A stretch of 64,000 nt of DNA, taken from positions 1 to 64,000 of the forward strand of contig CAMVEX010000012.1 in the NCBI GenBank assembly GCA_947166625.1, written 5' to 3'. Shown here in pieces: positions 31,493 to 40,214 of this stretch (positions within the stretch are counted from its first letter, which is position 1; the number at the start of each line of letters is the position of its first letter). A program made the translations under genes and the position numbers. The notes under the pieces are model-generated. The model was not told the origin of the DNA, made no database searches, and saw nothing but the letters and a program-made list of their open reading frames with translations. Origin of the DNA: an uncultured Clostridia bacterium. Lineage in GTDB: Bacteria; Bacillota; Clostridia; Oscillospirales; Acutalibacteraceae.

Positions 31493-33097
31493 TTACAATA
31501 TGTCAAATTTGAAATTTGACTGAATCAAGCCGTTGATGCGTTCACGCAGATAGAGCAGGAAATCCGGAGAATGAGGATAATCCTTGAATGTAATATCTCC
31601 GAGAAGTTTATCGGCCGTTTCTTTATCCGTAAGGGATTCGAGCAGTTTCAGGGCGGAAATATCCTGCATAGCTTCATAAAAGACCTTCAGGCGCAGGGAG
31701 CAGATCGCCTCGCCGTTTTTGCCCGGATAAACGGAAAAGGAATCGCCCGACGGGAAGCTGCCGCCGGCATCGGTGACCTCATAGGGATCGATATGTTTGA
31801 GGGAATATTGGGTATTGTAAAAATTATAACCCCACTGTAAAAAGCCTTCGACGGAGTATTTGTAGCAGAGAATACCGAGAACGCGGTTTCTGACGGAGGG
31901 CATAGCCATAAATCTGTTCGGCACATTCTCGTTGCACTGGCCGCAGCAGTAATAGGTCCAGAAATGAGGCACTTTACCGTAAAATTTCCCGGCGCTGTTG
32001 ACATTCGGAATCGGAATATCGACAAAGCCTTTTTCATAAAATTCATAATCGGAGAGGGCGTCGATAATCGGGAATTCGCCGAAAAGATTTTTGATAAACT
32101 CCGCTCTGTAGGCGTAGGTTTCGATATGGTCGGAATCCGGCTCGTCGGAAATATGGAAAAAGACGGAATTTTCAAGAGAATTATCACGGATGAATTCTTT
32201 TAAATCAGAGGCAAAGGCGGTCAGGAAACGCTCATAACTCTCGCTGTGAGTCTCCGTTTCCCAGCCGAAAATTTTCCTCCGGACACCGTCCGCACCGGTC
32301 GCGATGATTTTGGGAGCATGCTCGGCGCCCCACTGGGTAAAGAAATGGCTCATTTCAAAATAACGGATACCGAGGCTTCGGCAGATATCGACCCACTTTT
32401 TAAGGCCGCTCAAATCAAAGCGCCACGAATCGCCCGCTTCGGTGACTCCGACAAGCTGGGCGGTGGTCCTCTCGCCGCCGACGGCGGTATCGAGAGCCGG
32501 TGTAAAAAGCGGGGTGAGGATGCAGTTCATCCCGTGCCTTACCGCGGCAGAAACAAAACTGCGAAAAATATCATAAAATTCATCCGAAAAGGCTTCGACA
32601 CCGTAATAATCGCAAATCGCATCGCAGTGAAACCAATTTGTATAGATAAGCGTCTGCCCGGGCAAATCGGCGGGGATGACATTCACCGAAACTTTTCTTG
32701 TTTCGGCTCCGACAGTGATTTTCATTTCACATTTGCCCGAAATACCGGCAGGCTCAAACTCAAACCAGAATGAATACCACTTGCCGCTTTCTGCATTGAC
32801 GGTATCGTCGGGAACGAGGATATCGGGATACATCCCCGAGGTTTTTTTAATGAAAAAATCATCGGAAAAATCAAATGCGGCAAGCCCTACGGGGACATCT
32901 TTTACAGAATAAACCGTAACATAATCCGAATATGCGGGCGATACACGCGCTTTGATTTCTCCGTCGGCATCCGCGCAGAATGCCGCCTGGAATGAGAGGC
33001 GTTCATTTTGAAAAATCGAATATGAACACCTTTCTTTCGCTTCGGGCTCGGTATCGGAAAAAACTTTTTCGAGAGAGGACAGGATCTTTATTTTCAT
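31493..33097 (-). CDS. GH123-like (DUF4091) glycoside hydrolase
   Basis: A 534-aa cytoplasmic protein of the PF13320 group (glycoside hydrolase 123 catalytic domain, formerly DUF4091), a family of beta-N-acetylgalactosaminidases using substrate-assisted catalysis. The N-terminal beta-sandwich (NERLSFQAAFCADADG) is followed by the barrel; FFHISDEPD around residue 307 has the adjacent Asp-Glu pair of GH123. The C-terminal segment has GFLQWGYNFYNTQYSL, GDSFSVYPGKNG and the SLRLKVFYEAMQDISALKLLE helix typical of the family. No signal peptide. It follows the mscL terminator; no separate promoter is obvious, so transcription may depend on read-through. Confidence 0.82.
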   Translation of the reverse strand: MKIKILSSLEKVFSDTEPEAKERCSYSIFQNERLSFQAAFCADADGEIKARVSPAYSDYVTVYSVKDVPVGLAAFDFSDDFFIKKTSGMYPDILVPDDTVNAESGKWYSFWFEFEPAGISGKCEMKITVGAETRKVSVNVIPADLPGQTLIYTNWFHCDAICDYYGVEAFSDEFYDIFRSFVSAAVRHGMNCILTPLFTPALDTAVGGERTTAQLVGVTEAGDSWRFDLSGLKKWVDICRSLGIRYFEMSHFFTQWGAEHAPKIIATGADGVRRKIFGWETETHSESYERFLTAFASDLKEFIRDNSLENSVFFHISDEPDSDHIETYAYRAEFIKNLFGEFPIIDALSDYEFYEKGFVDIPIPNVNSAGKFYGKVPHFWTYYCCGQCNENVPNRFMAMPSVRNRVLGILCYKYSVEGFLQWGYNFYNTQYSLKHIDPYEVTDAGGSFPSGDSFSVYPGKNGEAICSLRLKVFYEAMQDISALKLLESLTDKETADKLLGDITFKDYPHSPDFLLYLRERINGLIQSNFKFDIL

Positions 33098-33108
33098 ACG
33101 ATCACCTT

Positions 33109-33138
33109 AAAAAACCGCCTGTGTGAATTCACAGGCGG
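33109..33138 (-). terminator. Terminator after mscL
   Basis: Stem CCGCCTGTG/CACAGGCGG with loop AATTCA (33138-33115), followed by TTTTTT on the minus strand. Confidence 0.92.
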
Positions 33139-33153
33139 CAATATGAGGAAAAT

Positions 33154-33621
33154 TTATGCTTCTTCTTTGATATCGGAAGTGCAATGCGGGCACTTTGTGG
33201 CCTCGATCGCGATCTCGCTCTTGCAGTAGGGGCAGACCTTGGTGGTCGGAGCAGCTTCCTCAGCGGGCTTCTTGACCTTGTCATTAAGCTTATTGATGGC
33301 CTTGACAATGCAGAAGATAACAAATGCCATAATGATGAAATTGATTATCGCACTGATGAACACACCGTAAGAAAGAACATTCGCGCCCGCTTCCTGAGCG
33401 GCGGCAAGAGTAGCATATTTATTACCGTCAAGCGAAACAAACAGATTTTCAAAGCTGCCCTTGGTGATGAGACCGATAAGGGGCATGATAATATCATTTA
33501 CAAGAGAATTGACTATCGCCTGAAAAGCGCCGCCGATGATAACGCCGACTGCAAGGTCGATAACATTGCCTCTCATAATAAATGTTTTGAATTCGCCGAA
33601 AAATCCTTTGGTTTTTTTCAT
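33154..33621 (-). CDS. mscL: Large-conductance mechanosensitive channel with zinc-ribbon tail
   Basis: A 155-aa MscL, which opens under membrane tension to release solutes during osmotic downshock. The first helix is [20 protein letters not shown], the pore lining [19 protein letters not shown], and the second membrane helix [18 protein letters not shown]. The C-terminus replaces the usual short helical bundle end with [18 protein letters not shown], a rubredoxin-like zinc ribbon, seen in a subset of Clostridia. Its promoter lies in the end of the upstream radical SAM gene, and a perfect terminator follows. Confidence 0.95.
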   Translation of the reverse strand: MKKTKGFFGEFKTFIMRGNVIDLAVGVIIGGAFQAIVNSLVNDIIMPLIGLITKGSFENLFVSLDGNKYATLAAAQEAGANVLSYGVFISAIINFIIMAFVIFCIVKAINKLNDKVKKPAEEAAPTTKVCPYCKSEIAIEATKCPHCTSDIKEEA

Positions 33622-33649
33622 AAAACACCCTCCTAATTAAGTTGACATT

Positions 33650-33678
33650 ATTTTATAATATCAATTAAAAAATGTCAA
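33650..33678 (-). promoter_or_regulatory. Promoter of mscL inside a 39-bp inverted repeat
   Basis: TTGACA (33678-33673), 17 bp, TAAAAT (33655-33650). The promoter is bounded by a perfect 9-bp inverted repeat GTTGACATT (33641-33649) and AATGTCAAC (33671-33679). Confidence 0.7.
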
Positions 33679-34546
33679 CACCTTCAAGATCAAAATCGGG
33701 AATAAAAATTTCGCTGCTTGAGGCTTTGCTTTGAAGAAAAACATTATTGAAGCCGAGAGAGAATATCTTATCGGTAACGATCTTATATTCTCTTGAAGAG
33801 AGCGGCCTGTCGATCGGAGGCATTTTTACGGCGGCGCCGCAGGGAATATACTGGCGCATAATACTGATATAAGCATCAGAGCCGAATTCATCGAGGACGC
33901 GTGAAAAAATCGAAACCGCCTGGGAGATATTGCCGGGCAGCACCATGTGGCGGATAAGCACCCCTCTTTCGGCGATACCTTCGCCGTTAACGCAAAGATT
34001 CCCGACCTGACGATACATTTCTTTAACGGCTTCAAAGGCAATTTTGAAATAACCGGGCGCGGAGGAATATTTTACGGCAGGCGAATCGTCAAAATATTTT
34101 ATATCGGGAAGGTAGATATCTACAAGCCCTTCAAGCATCCTGAGGGTTTCCGCCTTTTCATAAGAGGATGTATTATAAACCACGGGGATCGGAGAATGAT
34201 ATTCTTTAAGCACTTTTGAAAGCATGGGCACAAAGTGTGAAGGAGTGACAAGGTTGAGATTATGAACTCCCTTGGAAACAAGGTTATCAAAAATTTTCAT
34301 AAGCTGTGCGGGAGTTACATCTTTGCCGAAACATCCGGAGCTGATATTATGATTCTGACAGAATACGCATCTCAGATTACATCCGGAAAAAAATACGGTG
34401 CCCGATCCGTTTACGCCGCTTATCGGCGGCTCCTCCCAAAAATGAGGGGCGGCTCTCGCTACCCTGAAGCTCTCGCCTACGCCGCAGAAACCGGGAGATA
34501 TATTTCTCTCGGCTCGGCAGTTTCTCGGGCAAATATTACAAATCAA
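33665..34546 (-). CDS. PflX-type radical SAM protein
   Basis: A 293-aa protein of the COG1313 (PflX) group, relatives of pyruvate formate-lyase activating enzyme with unknown substrates. An N-terminal ligand cluster CNICPRNCRAER precedes the radical SAM motif FFSGCNLRCVFCQNH, in which three Cys bind the 4Fe-4S cluster. The remaining barrel shows NLVTPSHFVPML and VYNTSSYEKAETLRML, then LIRHMVLPGN. I favour the TTG at 34546 as start because AGGTG lies 6 bp upstream and the family usually begins at the CxxC cluster; the ATG at 34561 has no ribosome site. Divergent from the amidase gene. Confidence 0.85.
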   Translation of the reverse strand: MICNICPRNCRAERNISPGFCGVGESFRVARAAPHFWEEPPISGVNGSGTVFFSGCNLRCVFCQNHNISSGCFGKDVTPAQLMKIFDNLVSKGVHNLNLVTPSHFVPMLSKVLKEYHSPIPVVYNTSSYEKAETLRMLEGLVDIYLPDIKYFDDSPAVKYSSAPGYFKIAFEAVKEMYRQVGNLCVNGEGIAERGVLIRHMVLPGNISQAVSIFSRVLDEFGSDAYISIMRQYIPCGAAVKMPPIDRPLSSREYKIVTDKIFSLGFNNVFLQSKASSSEIFIPDFDLEGVDIF

Positions 34547-34574
34547 GATGATCACCTGCATTCAAAAATCGCGG

Positions 34575-34603
34575 TTGAATTCACAACTGTGTTATAGTAT
34601 AAT
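34575..34603 (+). promoter_or_regulatory. Sigma-A promoter of the amidase gene
   Basis: TTGAAT (34575-34580), 17 bp, TATAAT (34598-34603), about 52 bp before the ATG at 34656. Confidence 0.65.
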
Positions 34604-34655
34604 AAGTATCTATACAATTATAAATACTTGTTTACACACTGTCAACAGAGGAAAT

Positions 34656-37577
34656 ATGATAAAGAGAAAAACATTGCTGACGGTAACGGCGCTGATCCTC
34701 GTCCTCGCGGCGGCAGCCGGCACGATAATAGGCTTGAAATTAAGAAAAAAGCCGGCAGAAAGCGGCACGAGCCCTACCGTTTCAGACACAAGCGGCGAAA
34801 CCGTAAATAATCGGAATACGGCAGGCAGAGGTGAATTAAATCTGCCCGTTTCGGCTTGCGCCGTCATTTTTTCTCCCTCTGATTTTGAAAATGAAGATTA
34901 CGCAAACGAAGCGGCGCAATCCGGCTTTAACACAGCCGTATTTGACTACTCCGCCGATGACAGAAAGCAGATATTGACAGAGATAGGCAAAGCGTCGGAG
35001 ACATTTGAAGCCAAAGGAATAAGAATAAGCGAAAAAGACGCAAACGATGATTTCGGCGAATTTGAGGGCAAGGCGGATTTTATTATCATTGCCCTTGACG
35101 AAAACAGCGGGTCGCACATTTTTTCAAATGAATCAAAAGAAAAATTCGGCTCTTTTTATCTCGGGCTTGAGGCGCCGGATCCGCTTGAGATAAGCGATGA
35201 AATCAGAGAGATATTTGAAAGCAACACCTTTGATTTCATATTTGTTTCACAGCATCACGCGCTGATAGACGAATTTGAATCAATGCTTGATTCCTGGACG
35301 GAATTCCCCGCAGATCTCTGGATATGCTTCAGCACAAAGGGTCTCAATTCGTTTTCTGCCAGAGATTCGACGGATTTTATCAATATTCTCAAAGGGTTTG
35401 AGGATTACAGCCGTTGCAGGCTGATAGCCTTCTCATCATATTCGGATATAAGCTCCGCAAGATCCGCCCCCGCTCTCGCGGTAAAGAACTATATCAAGGA
35501 CCGTGAAACGCATTTGATCTCAAAGGAATTTGAGATAACGAATTACGCCGGCACGGATATAGTAACGGATAAGCCCGTAATAAATCTGAGAGGAACGAGC
35601 AGCCCGCTCTATGAGCTGCTTTGCAACGGCAAAAAAATTCAGACAGCCGAAAACGGCGATTTTACCGTTGATATTGATCTGAAACGCGGCGAAAACAAGG
35701 TTGAATTCCTTCACAAAGGCAAAACGTTTACATACAATATTTCATATAATATCACGCTGATAAGGAGCGTGTCTCCGTCAAGCGAGGTGACCGTACCCGG
35801 CTCAATGGAGGTCGATTTCAGCGCGGTCGCTCTTGACGGCTCCGATGTGACTCTGACCTTTAACGGCAACACATACAAAATGCAGGCAGTCAGCGACGAA
35901 AATGATGACGATTCGGAAAAGATCTCGGGATTTTCGACATACAAAGTAAGCGTCAAAATGCCCTCGGGCAAATCGGCTCAGCAAAAGCTCGGCGCTTTTA
36001 AAGTGACCGCGCGAAACAACGGAATCACGCAAAGCAAAAGCGGGGCAACCGTAACGCTCTCGCCCGCAGAAAATGTCAAGATAGAAAAGGTGAGGACGAC
36101 CGCCGCAAGAAGAAGCGCTTCGACCAAAACAGAGACTCAGACCTCCTCTCAGGCTCAGAGGACAACGGAAGAATCGCTGACTGTTTCCGAAAGCGATATT
36201 CAGAGCGGTATATCCACAAGGGTAAGCCACGGAAAAAACGCGAGGACAACGAGAACGACTTCAGCCCCACGAAATCGTTCCTCCTCCGAATCGGCTTCCG
36301 AGCAGACGCAGGGAAACAACGGCGGCAGATTGCAGCGATTCTCTTACAGCGAAAATTACGGGCTCGGTAAAGCAAAGCTTGCCGAAATTACGGAGGATTA
36401 TGTTGAGGTCTTTCCCGGAGGAAATCTCTCCCCTCTCTCAGCTCCCGAATGCACCCCGTTTCTTAAAGGAACGGTCGATTACATAACAGGCACAGCGGTG
36501 ATAGATTCGGACAGATACTGCTTCCTGAATTCGGGATATAAAGCGCCCGTTACAAGGAAAGAAAACAGCGCAAACGGCAAGGTCACATTCACTAACCTTA
36601 AAATGATCGACGGATATGTGATGCCTTCAAACAACATAAATATCGTTTCCTGCGTTACCGAGGGCGGCAAAACCCGTATAAAGCTCGATATGAACAGGCG
36701 GGTACCCTTTAACGCGAGGCTCACCGGTCAATCATACGCGGATAACGGCTTCGGAAGGCTCTGCAAGGTAAACACCGTTGACTGCAAAGGAATAAGATTC
36801 ACTTTTTATGATACGGTAAAGATCACCGGCTCTCTTGATTTTACGGGCTCGCTGCTCGGAAAGGGCTCAACAAGCGTTTCGGGCGATGAAGCGGTATTGA
36901 ACATAGCATTCGCAAAGCCCGGCAAATTTTACGGCTGGCACTGCGAATATGATTCGCAGGGTTTCCTCGTCATCACAATTAAAAGCAAACCGTCATCCAT
37001 AAAGAATTATACGATAATGATAGACGCGGGTCACGGCGGAGTGGATACCGGCGCCTCCTGTGCGGTTTCATCGGGGACCTGGAATGAAAAGACGCTGAAC
37101 TTCTCCATCGCTTCAAAAATAAAATCAATGCTTGAGGCGGAGGGCGCATCCGTCATAATGACAAGGAGCGCAGACGGCTATATGAGCCTGACCGCAAGGA
37201 ACGAATATGTAAGGAAATATCACCCCGACCTGTTTATTTCAGTACACTGCGACGCGGCATCTTCATCCGGCGCATACGGCACGACCGCATATTATTACCG
37301 GGCGTTTTCGCAGCCGCTCGCGAAATATGTTCACGAATCCATCGTTTCGGCATACAGGAATTCAATATATGCGGGAATGAAAAGAAGCGGCGTTGACAGA
37401 GGCGCGCTTTTCGGAGCATACAGAGTGACAAGGGTAGAGGAATGCCCGTCGATACTGGTTGAATACGGATTTGTGACGGAAGCCGTCGAATGCAGGGCGC
37501 TCCAAAACGCCACAAACAGGGATATTCTCGCAAAAGCCACCGTAAACGGAATAAAAAAATATATCGAAAACAGTTAA
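34656..37577 (+). CDS. Large secreted N-acetylmuramoyl-L-alanine amidase
   Basis: A 973-aa cell-wall hydrolase. An N-terminal membrane anchor or signal (residues 6-27) is followed by a domain of about 290 residues (LPVSACAVIFSPSDFENEDY onwards) resembling a TIM-barrel-like region, then a beta-domain with LRGTSSPLYELLCNGKK and a Ser/Thr/Arg-rich linker (about 490-590). The C-terminal Amidase_3 domain has all zinc and catalytic residues: MIDAGHGGVDTG, WNEKTLNFS, FISVHCDAASS and ILVEYGFVT. It should split the muramic acid-peptide bond, perhaps during division or sporulation. The N-terminal half is not one I recognise. Start at 34656 has GAGGAAAT; the frame extends upstream to 34548 without a signal. 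Confidence 0.9.
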   Translation: MIKRKTLLTVTALILVLAAAAGTIIGLKLRKKPAESGTSPTVSDTSGETVNNRNTAGRGELNLPVSACAVIFSPSDFENEDYANEAAQSGFNTAVFDYSADDRKQILTEIGKASETFEAKGIRISEKDANDDFGEFEGKADFIIIALDENSGSHIFSNESKEKFGSFYLGLEAPDPLEISDEIREIFESNTFDFIFVSQHHALIDEFESMLDSWTEFPADLWICFSTKGLNSFSARDSTDFINILKGFEDYSRCRLIAFSSYSDISSARSAPALAVKNYIKDRETHLISKEFEITNYAGTDIVTDKPVINLRGTSSPLYELLCNGKKIQTAENGDFTVDIDLKRGENKVEFLHKGKTFTYNISYNITLIRSVSPSSEVTVPGSMEVDFSAVALDGSDVTLTFNGNTYKMQAVSDENDDDSEKISGFSTYKVSVKMPSGKSAQQKLGAFKVTARNNGITQSKSGATVTLSPAENVKIEKVRTTAARRSASTKTETQTSSQAQRTTEESLTVSESDIQSGISTRVSHGKNARTTRTTSAPRNRSSSESASEQTQGNNGGRLQRFSYSENYGLGKAKLAEITEDYVEVFPGGNLSPLSAPECTPFLKGTVDYITGTAVIDSDRYCFLNSGYKAPVTRKENSANGKVTFTNLKMIDGYVMPSNNINIVSCVTEGGKTRIKLDMNRRVPFNARLTGQSYADNGFGRLCKVNTVDCKGIRFTFYDTVKITGSLDFTGSLLGKGSTSVSGDEAVLNIAFAKPGKFYGWHCEYDSQGFLVITIKSKPSSIKNYTIMIDAGHGGVDTGASCAVSSGTWNEKTLNFSIASKIKSMLEAEGASVIMTRSADGYMSLTARNEYVRKYHPDLFISVHCDAASSSGAYGTTAYYYRAFSQPLAKYVHESIVSAYRNSIYAGMKRSGVDRGALFGAYRVTRVEECPSILVEYGFVTEAVECRALQNATNRDILAKATVNGIKKYIENS

Positions 37578-37602
37578 AAATCTATAACGGAGGAACCGTT
37601 TT

Positions 37603-38547
37603 ATGCCGATAAAAATACCAAACGAACTGCCGGCGACCAAAATACTGACACGCGAAAATATATTCGTAATGACAGAAACCCGCGCCATGACGCAGGATAT
37701 ACGCCCGCTTCAGATTTTGCTGCTCAATCTGATGCCCACAAAAATAGATACTGAAACTCAGCTTTCGAGGCTGCTCGGAAACACTCCGCTTCAGGTGGAG
37801 CTGACGCTCCTGCACACCAAAACACATAAATCAAAAAACACGAGCGAAGAGCATCTGCTTTCATTTTATCAGGTATTCGACGATATAAAAGAAAGATTTT
37901 TTGACGGTATGATAATCACGGGGGCGCCCGTGGAGCAGCTTGAATTTGAACAGGTGGAGTATTGGCACGAGCTTTGCGAGATAATGGAATGGAGCAAATC
38001 ACACGTTCATTCGACCTTCCATATCTGCTGGGGAGCGCAGGCGGCGCTGTATTATCACTTCGGCATCAGGAAAATACAGCTTGAAGAAAAATTATTCGGC
38101 GTTTTTCCTCACAGGGTGGAGCATAAAAACAGCATTCTTGCAAGAGGGTTTGACGATACTTTTTATCTGCCTCATTCAAGGCATACTTCCGTTAGCCGTG
38201 AAGATATAGAAAATGAGCCGGCGCTTAAAATCATAGCCTCCTCCCCTGTTGCCGGAGTTTCGCTGATGATGACGAAAAACGGCAGGCAGATATTTATCAC
38301 CGGCCACGCGGAATATGATCAATATACGCTTGATAAAGAATACAGGCGCGATCTCATGGCGGGCAAGCCCATAAAATGCCCGGTCAACTATTATCCTCAC
38401 GACGATATGACACAGCCCCCGAAGGTTATATGGAGATCGCACGCAAACCTGCTTTATTCAAACTGGCTGAATTATTTCGTATATCAGTCAACGCCCTATG
38501 AGCTCAAAGACATCAATACGGAGACGGGCGAAAACTTCGCAGAATAA
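37603..38547 (+). CDS. metA: Homoserine O-acyltransferase (MetA), acetyl type
   Basis: A 314-aa MetA, which activates homoserine for methionine synthesis. The catalytic Cys is residue 142 in [12 protein letters not shown], with the His-Glu partners later in the chain. Residue 111 is Glu ([11 protein letters not shown]); established work on this family links Glu at 111 to acetyl-CoA and Gly to succinyl-CoA, so it should be a homoserine O-acetyltransferase. The normal length is intact. It lies 25 bp after the amidase stop with its own ribosome site (GGAGG), so it is probably partly co-transcribed. Confidence 0.95.
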   Translation: MPIKIPNELPATKILTRENIFVMTETRAMTQDIRPLQILLLNLMPTKIDTETQLSRLLGNTPLQVELTLLHTKTHKSKNTSEEHLLSFYQVFDDIKERFFDGMIITGAPVEQLEFEQVEYWHELCEIMEWSKSHVHSTFHICWGAQAALYYHFGIRKIQLEEKLFGVFPHRVEHKNSILARGFDDTFYLPHSRHTSVSREDIENEPALKIIASSPVAGVSLMMTKNGRQIFITGHAEYDQYTLDKEYRRDLMAGKPIKCPVNYYPHDDMTQPPKVIWRSHANLLYSNWLNYFVYQSTPYELKDINTETGENFAE

Positions 38548-38573
38548 TTTTTTATAAAAATATAAAATAAATG

Positions 38574-38602
38574 TTTACTTTTTTGTTTTTATATTATATA
38601 AT
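38574..38602 (+). promoter_or_regulatory. Sigma-A promoter of the ydbC-like gene
   Basis: TTTACT (38574-38579), 17 bp, TATAAT (38597-38602); AAAGGAG precedes the ATG at 38639. Confidence 0.7.
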
Positions 38603-38638
38603 GTAGCGGAGGAAATATATTTTGAAAGGAGAACTACT

Positions 38639-38854
38639 ATGCCTGCTTTTACCTACGAGATAGTGGAAACCGTTGCAGTTCTTTCCGAAAACGCCAGAGG
38701 TTGGCGCAAAGAGTTGAATCTTGTAAGCTGGGGCGGACGCGATGCCAAATATGATATCCGCGAATGGTCACCCGAGCACGACAGAATGGGCAAAGGCGTT
38801 ACACTCAGCGATGATGAAATGAAGGCTCTTGTTGAGGCTCTCAAAAAAATGTAA
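38639..38854 (+). CDS. YdbC-family PC4-like nucleic-acid-binding protein
   Basis: A 71-aa protein of the bacterial PC4/YdbC group, which binds single-stranded DNA as a dimer. It shows ARGWRKELNLVSWGGRDAKY, then DIREWSPEHDRMGKGVTLSD and an end helix MKALVEALKKM, all typical. Single-gene transcript with its own promoter and terminator. Physiological role in Clostridia is not established. Confidence 0.92.
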   Translation: MPAFTYEIVETVAVLSENARGWRKELNLVSWGGRDAKYDIREWSPEHDRMGKGVTLSDDEMKALVEALKKM

Positions 38855-38893
38855 TGCTCCCCTGTATCGGCACGATCTAAAACATTAAATTTT

Positions 38894-38925
38894 AAAGGAC
38901 TTGCGTTTTTCGCAAGTCCTTTTTT
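38894..38925. terminator. Bidirectional terminator between ydbC-like and potD
   Basis: AAAGGACTTGCG/CGCAAGTCCTTT stem with TTTTTT on the plus side and TTTAAAATTT on the minus side. Serves both convergent units. Confidence 0.92.
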
Positions 38926-38938
38926 GCCGTCTTATATA

Positions 38939-40204
38939 TTATGCGTTTTCTCTGTATTTTTTGCGCACGAATCTGAAGATGAGATAAGCGATGACAAGGG
39001 CAAGGAATACGCCTATGCAAACAGCGTATTTTGCGGTCTCAGCGGTCATTTTTTCCGCATCCGCTCCCGGAGCATCATCCTCTCCGCCGAAAAACAGAGC
39101 CGAATAGGAATTGGCGGACGGGACATAATTCTTCACATCATCCCAAAGTGTGCTCATAAGAGCGAGAGTTTCGGGAGACATATTTCTGAAAAGCTGAGTT
39201 TTGAAGGAGCCCTCCTCGGGATAGAGAAGCTCATCCTCATAATAGGAATAATCGGGATCGGTATATACCGCTTCGTTGGGGCTGCCGTAGCAGATATATT
39301 CTGCATTTGCAAGGGCTACCTCGGGCTCATTGAGAAAATCGAGATAAAGCTCCGCCGCACGCTTATTTTTGGCGCCTTTGAGGATACAGGCGGCGTCAAA
39401 GAAATAATTCACGCCCTCTTCGGGATAAACGAAAGCAAGATCGGGATTGTTATCGTGCATGGTGAGATAATCGCCGACATAGTAGGGCGCAAGCGCAGCC
39501 TCGCCCGCTTCCATTTTAAGGAAAACCTCATCGTTTACATAAACGGGAGAAACGGTCTTTTGCTCTTTGAGAAGAGCCGCAGCGGTCCTCCACGCTACAT
39601 CGGATTCCATATTATAATCCATACCGAGAATGCTCTGCGCTATCGCAAAGGCATCACGCGGATTGTTAAACATAAGAATTCGGTTTTCATACTCGGTATC
39701 CCAAAGGGCTTTCCAGCTGACGGGCGCCTCTTTTACCATAGAGGTATTATAGATAAGCCCGACATAGCTTACGGTATAGGGAATGGAATATTCATTCTTG
39801 GGGTCATAAGAAAGGTTTCTGTATTTTTCGGGGATATACTTGAAATTCGGGATATTGTCAAAATCTATTTTTTCGAGCATATCTTCCGCTATCATACGCT
39901 CAATCATATAATCGGAGGGTATGACCACATCATAAGATACGCCGCCGCTCTTAAGTTTTGAATACATCACCTCATTATTATCATAGGTGTCGTAAACGAC
40001 CTGAATGCCGTATTTCTCTTCAAAAGCGGCGTTTACATCAAGGGAACCGTCTTCACCGTCCGATATATATTCGCCCCAGTTGTAAACATAGAGTTTTGTA
40101 CCTCTGAGGGATTCTATATCGTCATCGCCCTTTGCCGCAAAAGCGACGCTGAGGGGCGCAACACAAAACGCAAGCGCAAGCAAAAACGCGAAAATCTTTT
40201 TCAA
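38939..40204 (-). CDS. potD: Spermidine/putrescine-binding protein PotD with C-terminal membrane anchor
   Basis: A 421-aa polyamine-binding protein of the ABC transporter. The signal peptide (LKKIFAFLLALAFC to VAFA) lacks a lipobox Cys; instead a C-terminal transmembrane helix (AVCIGVFLALVIAYLIF) followed by RKKYREN anchors it. Binding-fold hallmarks: LYVYNWGEYISDGEDGSLD, YDVVIPSDYMIERM, and YYVGDYLTMHDNNP. The start is a TTG at 40204 with GAGGTG 6 bp upstream, preferred over a GTG at 40213 and an ATG frame inside potC. Last gene of a four-gene operon ordered potA-potB-potC-potD. Confidence 0.93.
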   Translation of the reverse strand: MKKIFAFLLALAFCVAPLSVAFAAKGDDDIESLRGTKLYVYNWGEYISDGEDGSLDVNAAFEEKYGIQVVYDTYDNNEVMYSKLKSGGVSYDVVIPSDYMIERMIAEDMLEKIDFDNIPNFKYIPEKYRNLSYDPKNEYSIPYTVSYVGLIYNTSMVKEAPVSWKALWDTEYENRILMFNNPRDAFAIAQSILGMDYNMESDVAWRTAAALLKEQKTVSPVYVNDEVFLKMEAGEAALAPYYVGDYLTMHDNNPDLAFVYPEEGVNYFFDAACILKGAKNKRAAELYLDFLNEPEVALANAEYICYGSPNEAVYTDPDYSYYEDELLYPEEGSFKTQLFRNMSPETLALMSTLWDDVKNYVPSANSYSALFFGGEDDAPGADAEKMTAETAKYAVCIGVFLALVIAYLIFRFVRKKYRENA

Positions 40205-40214
40205 TTCTGTCACC

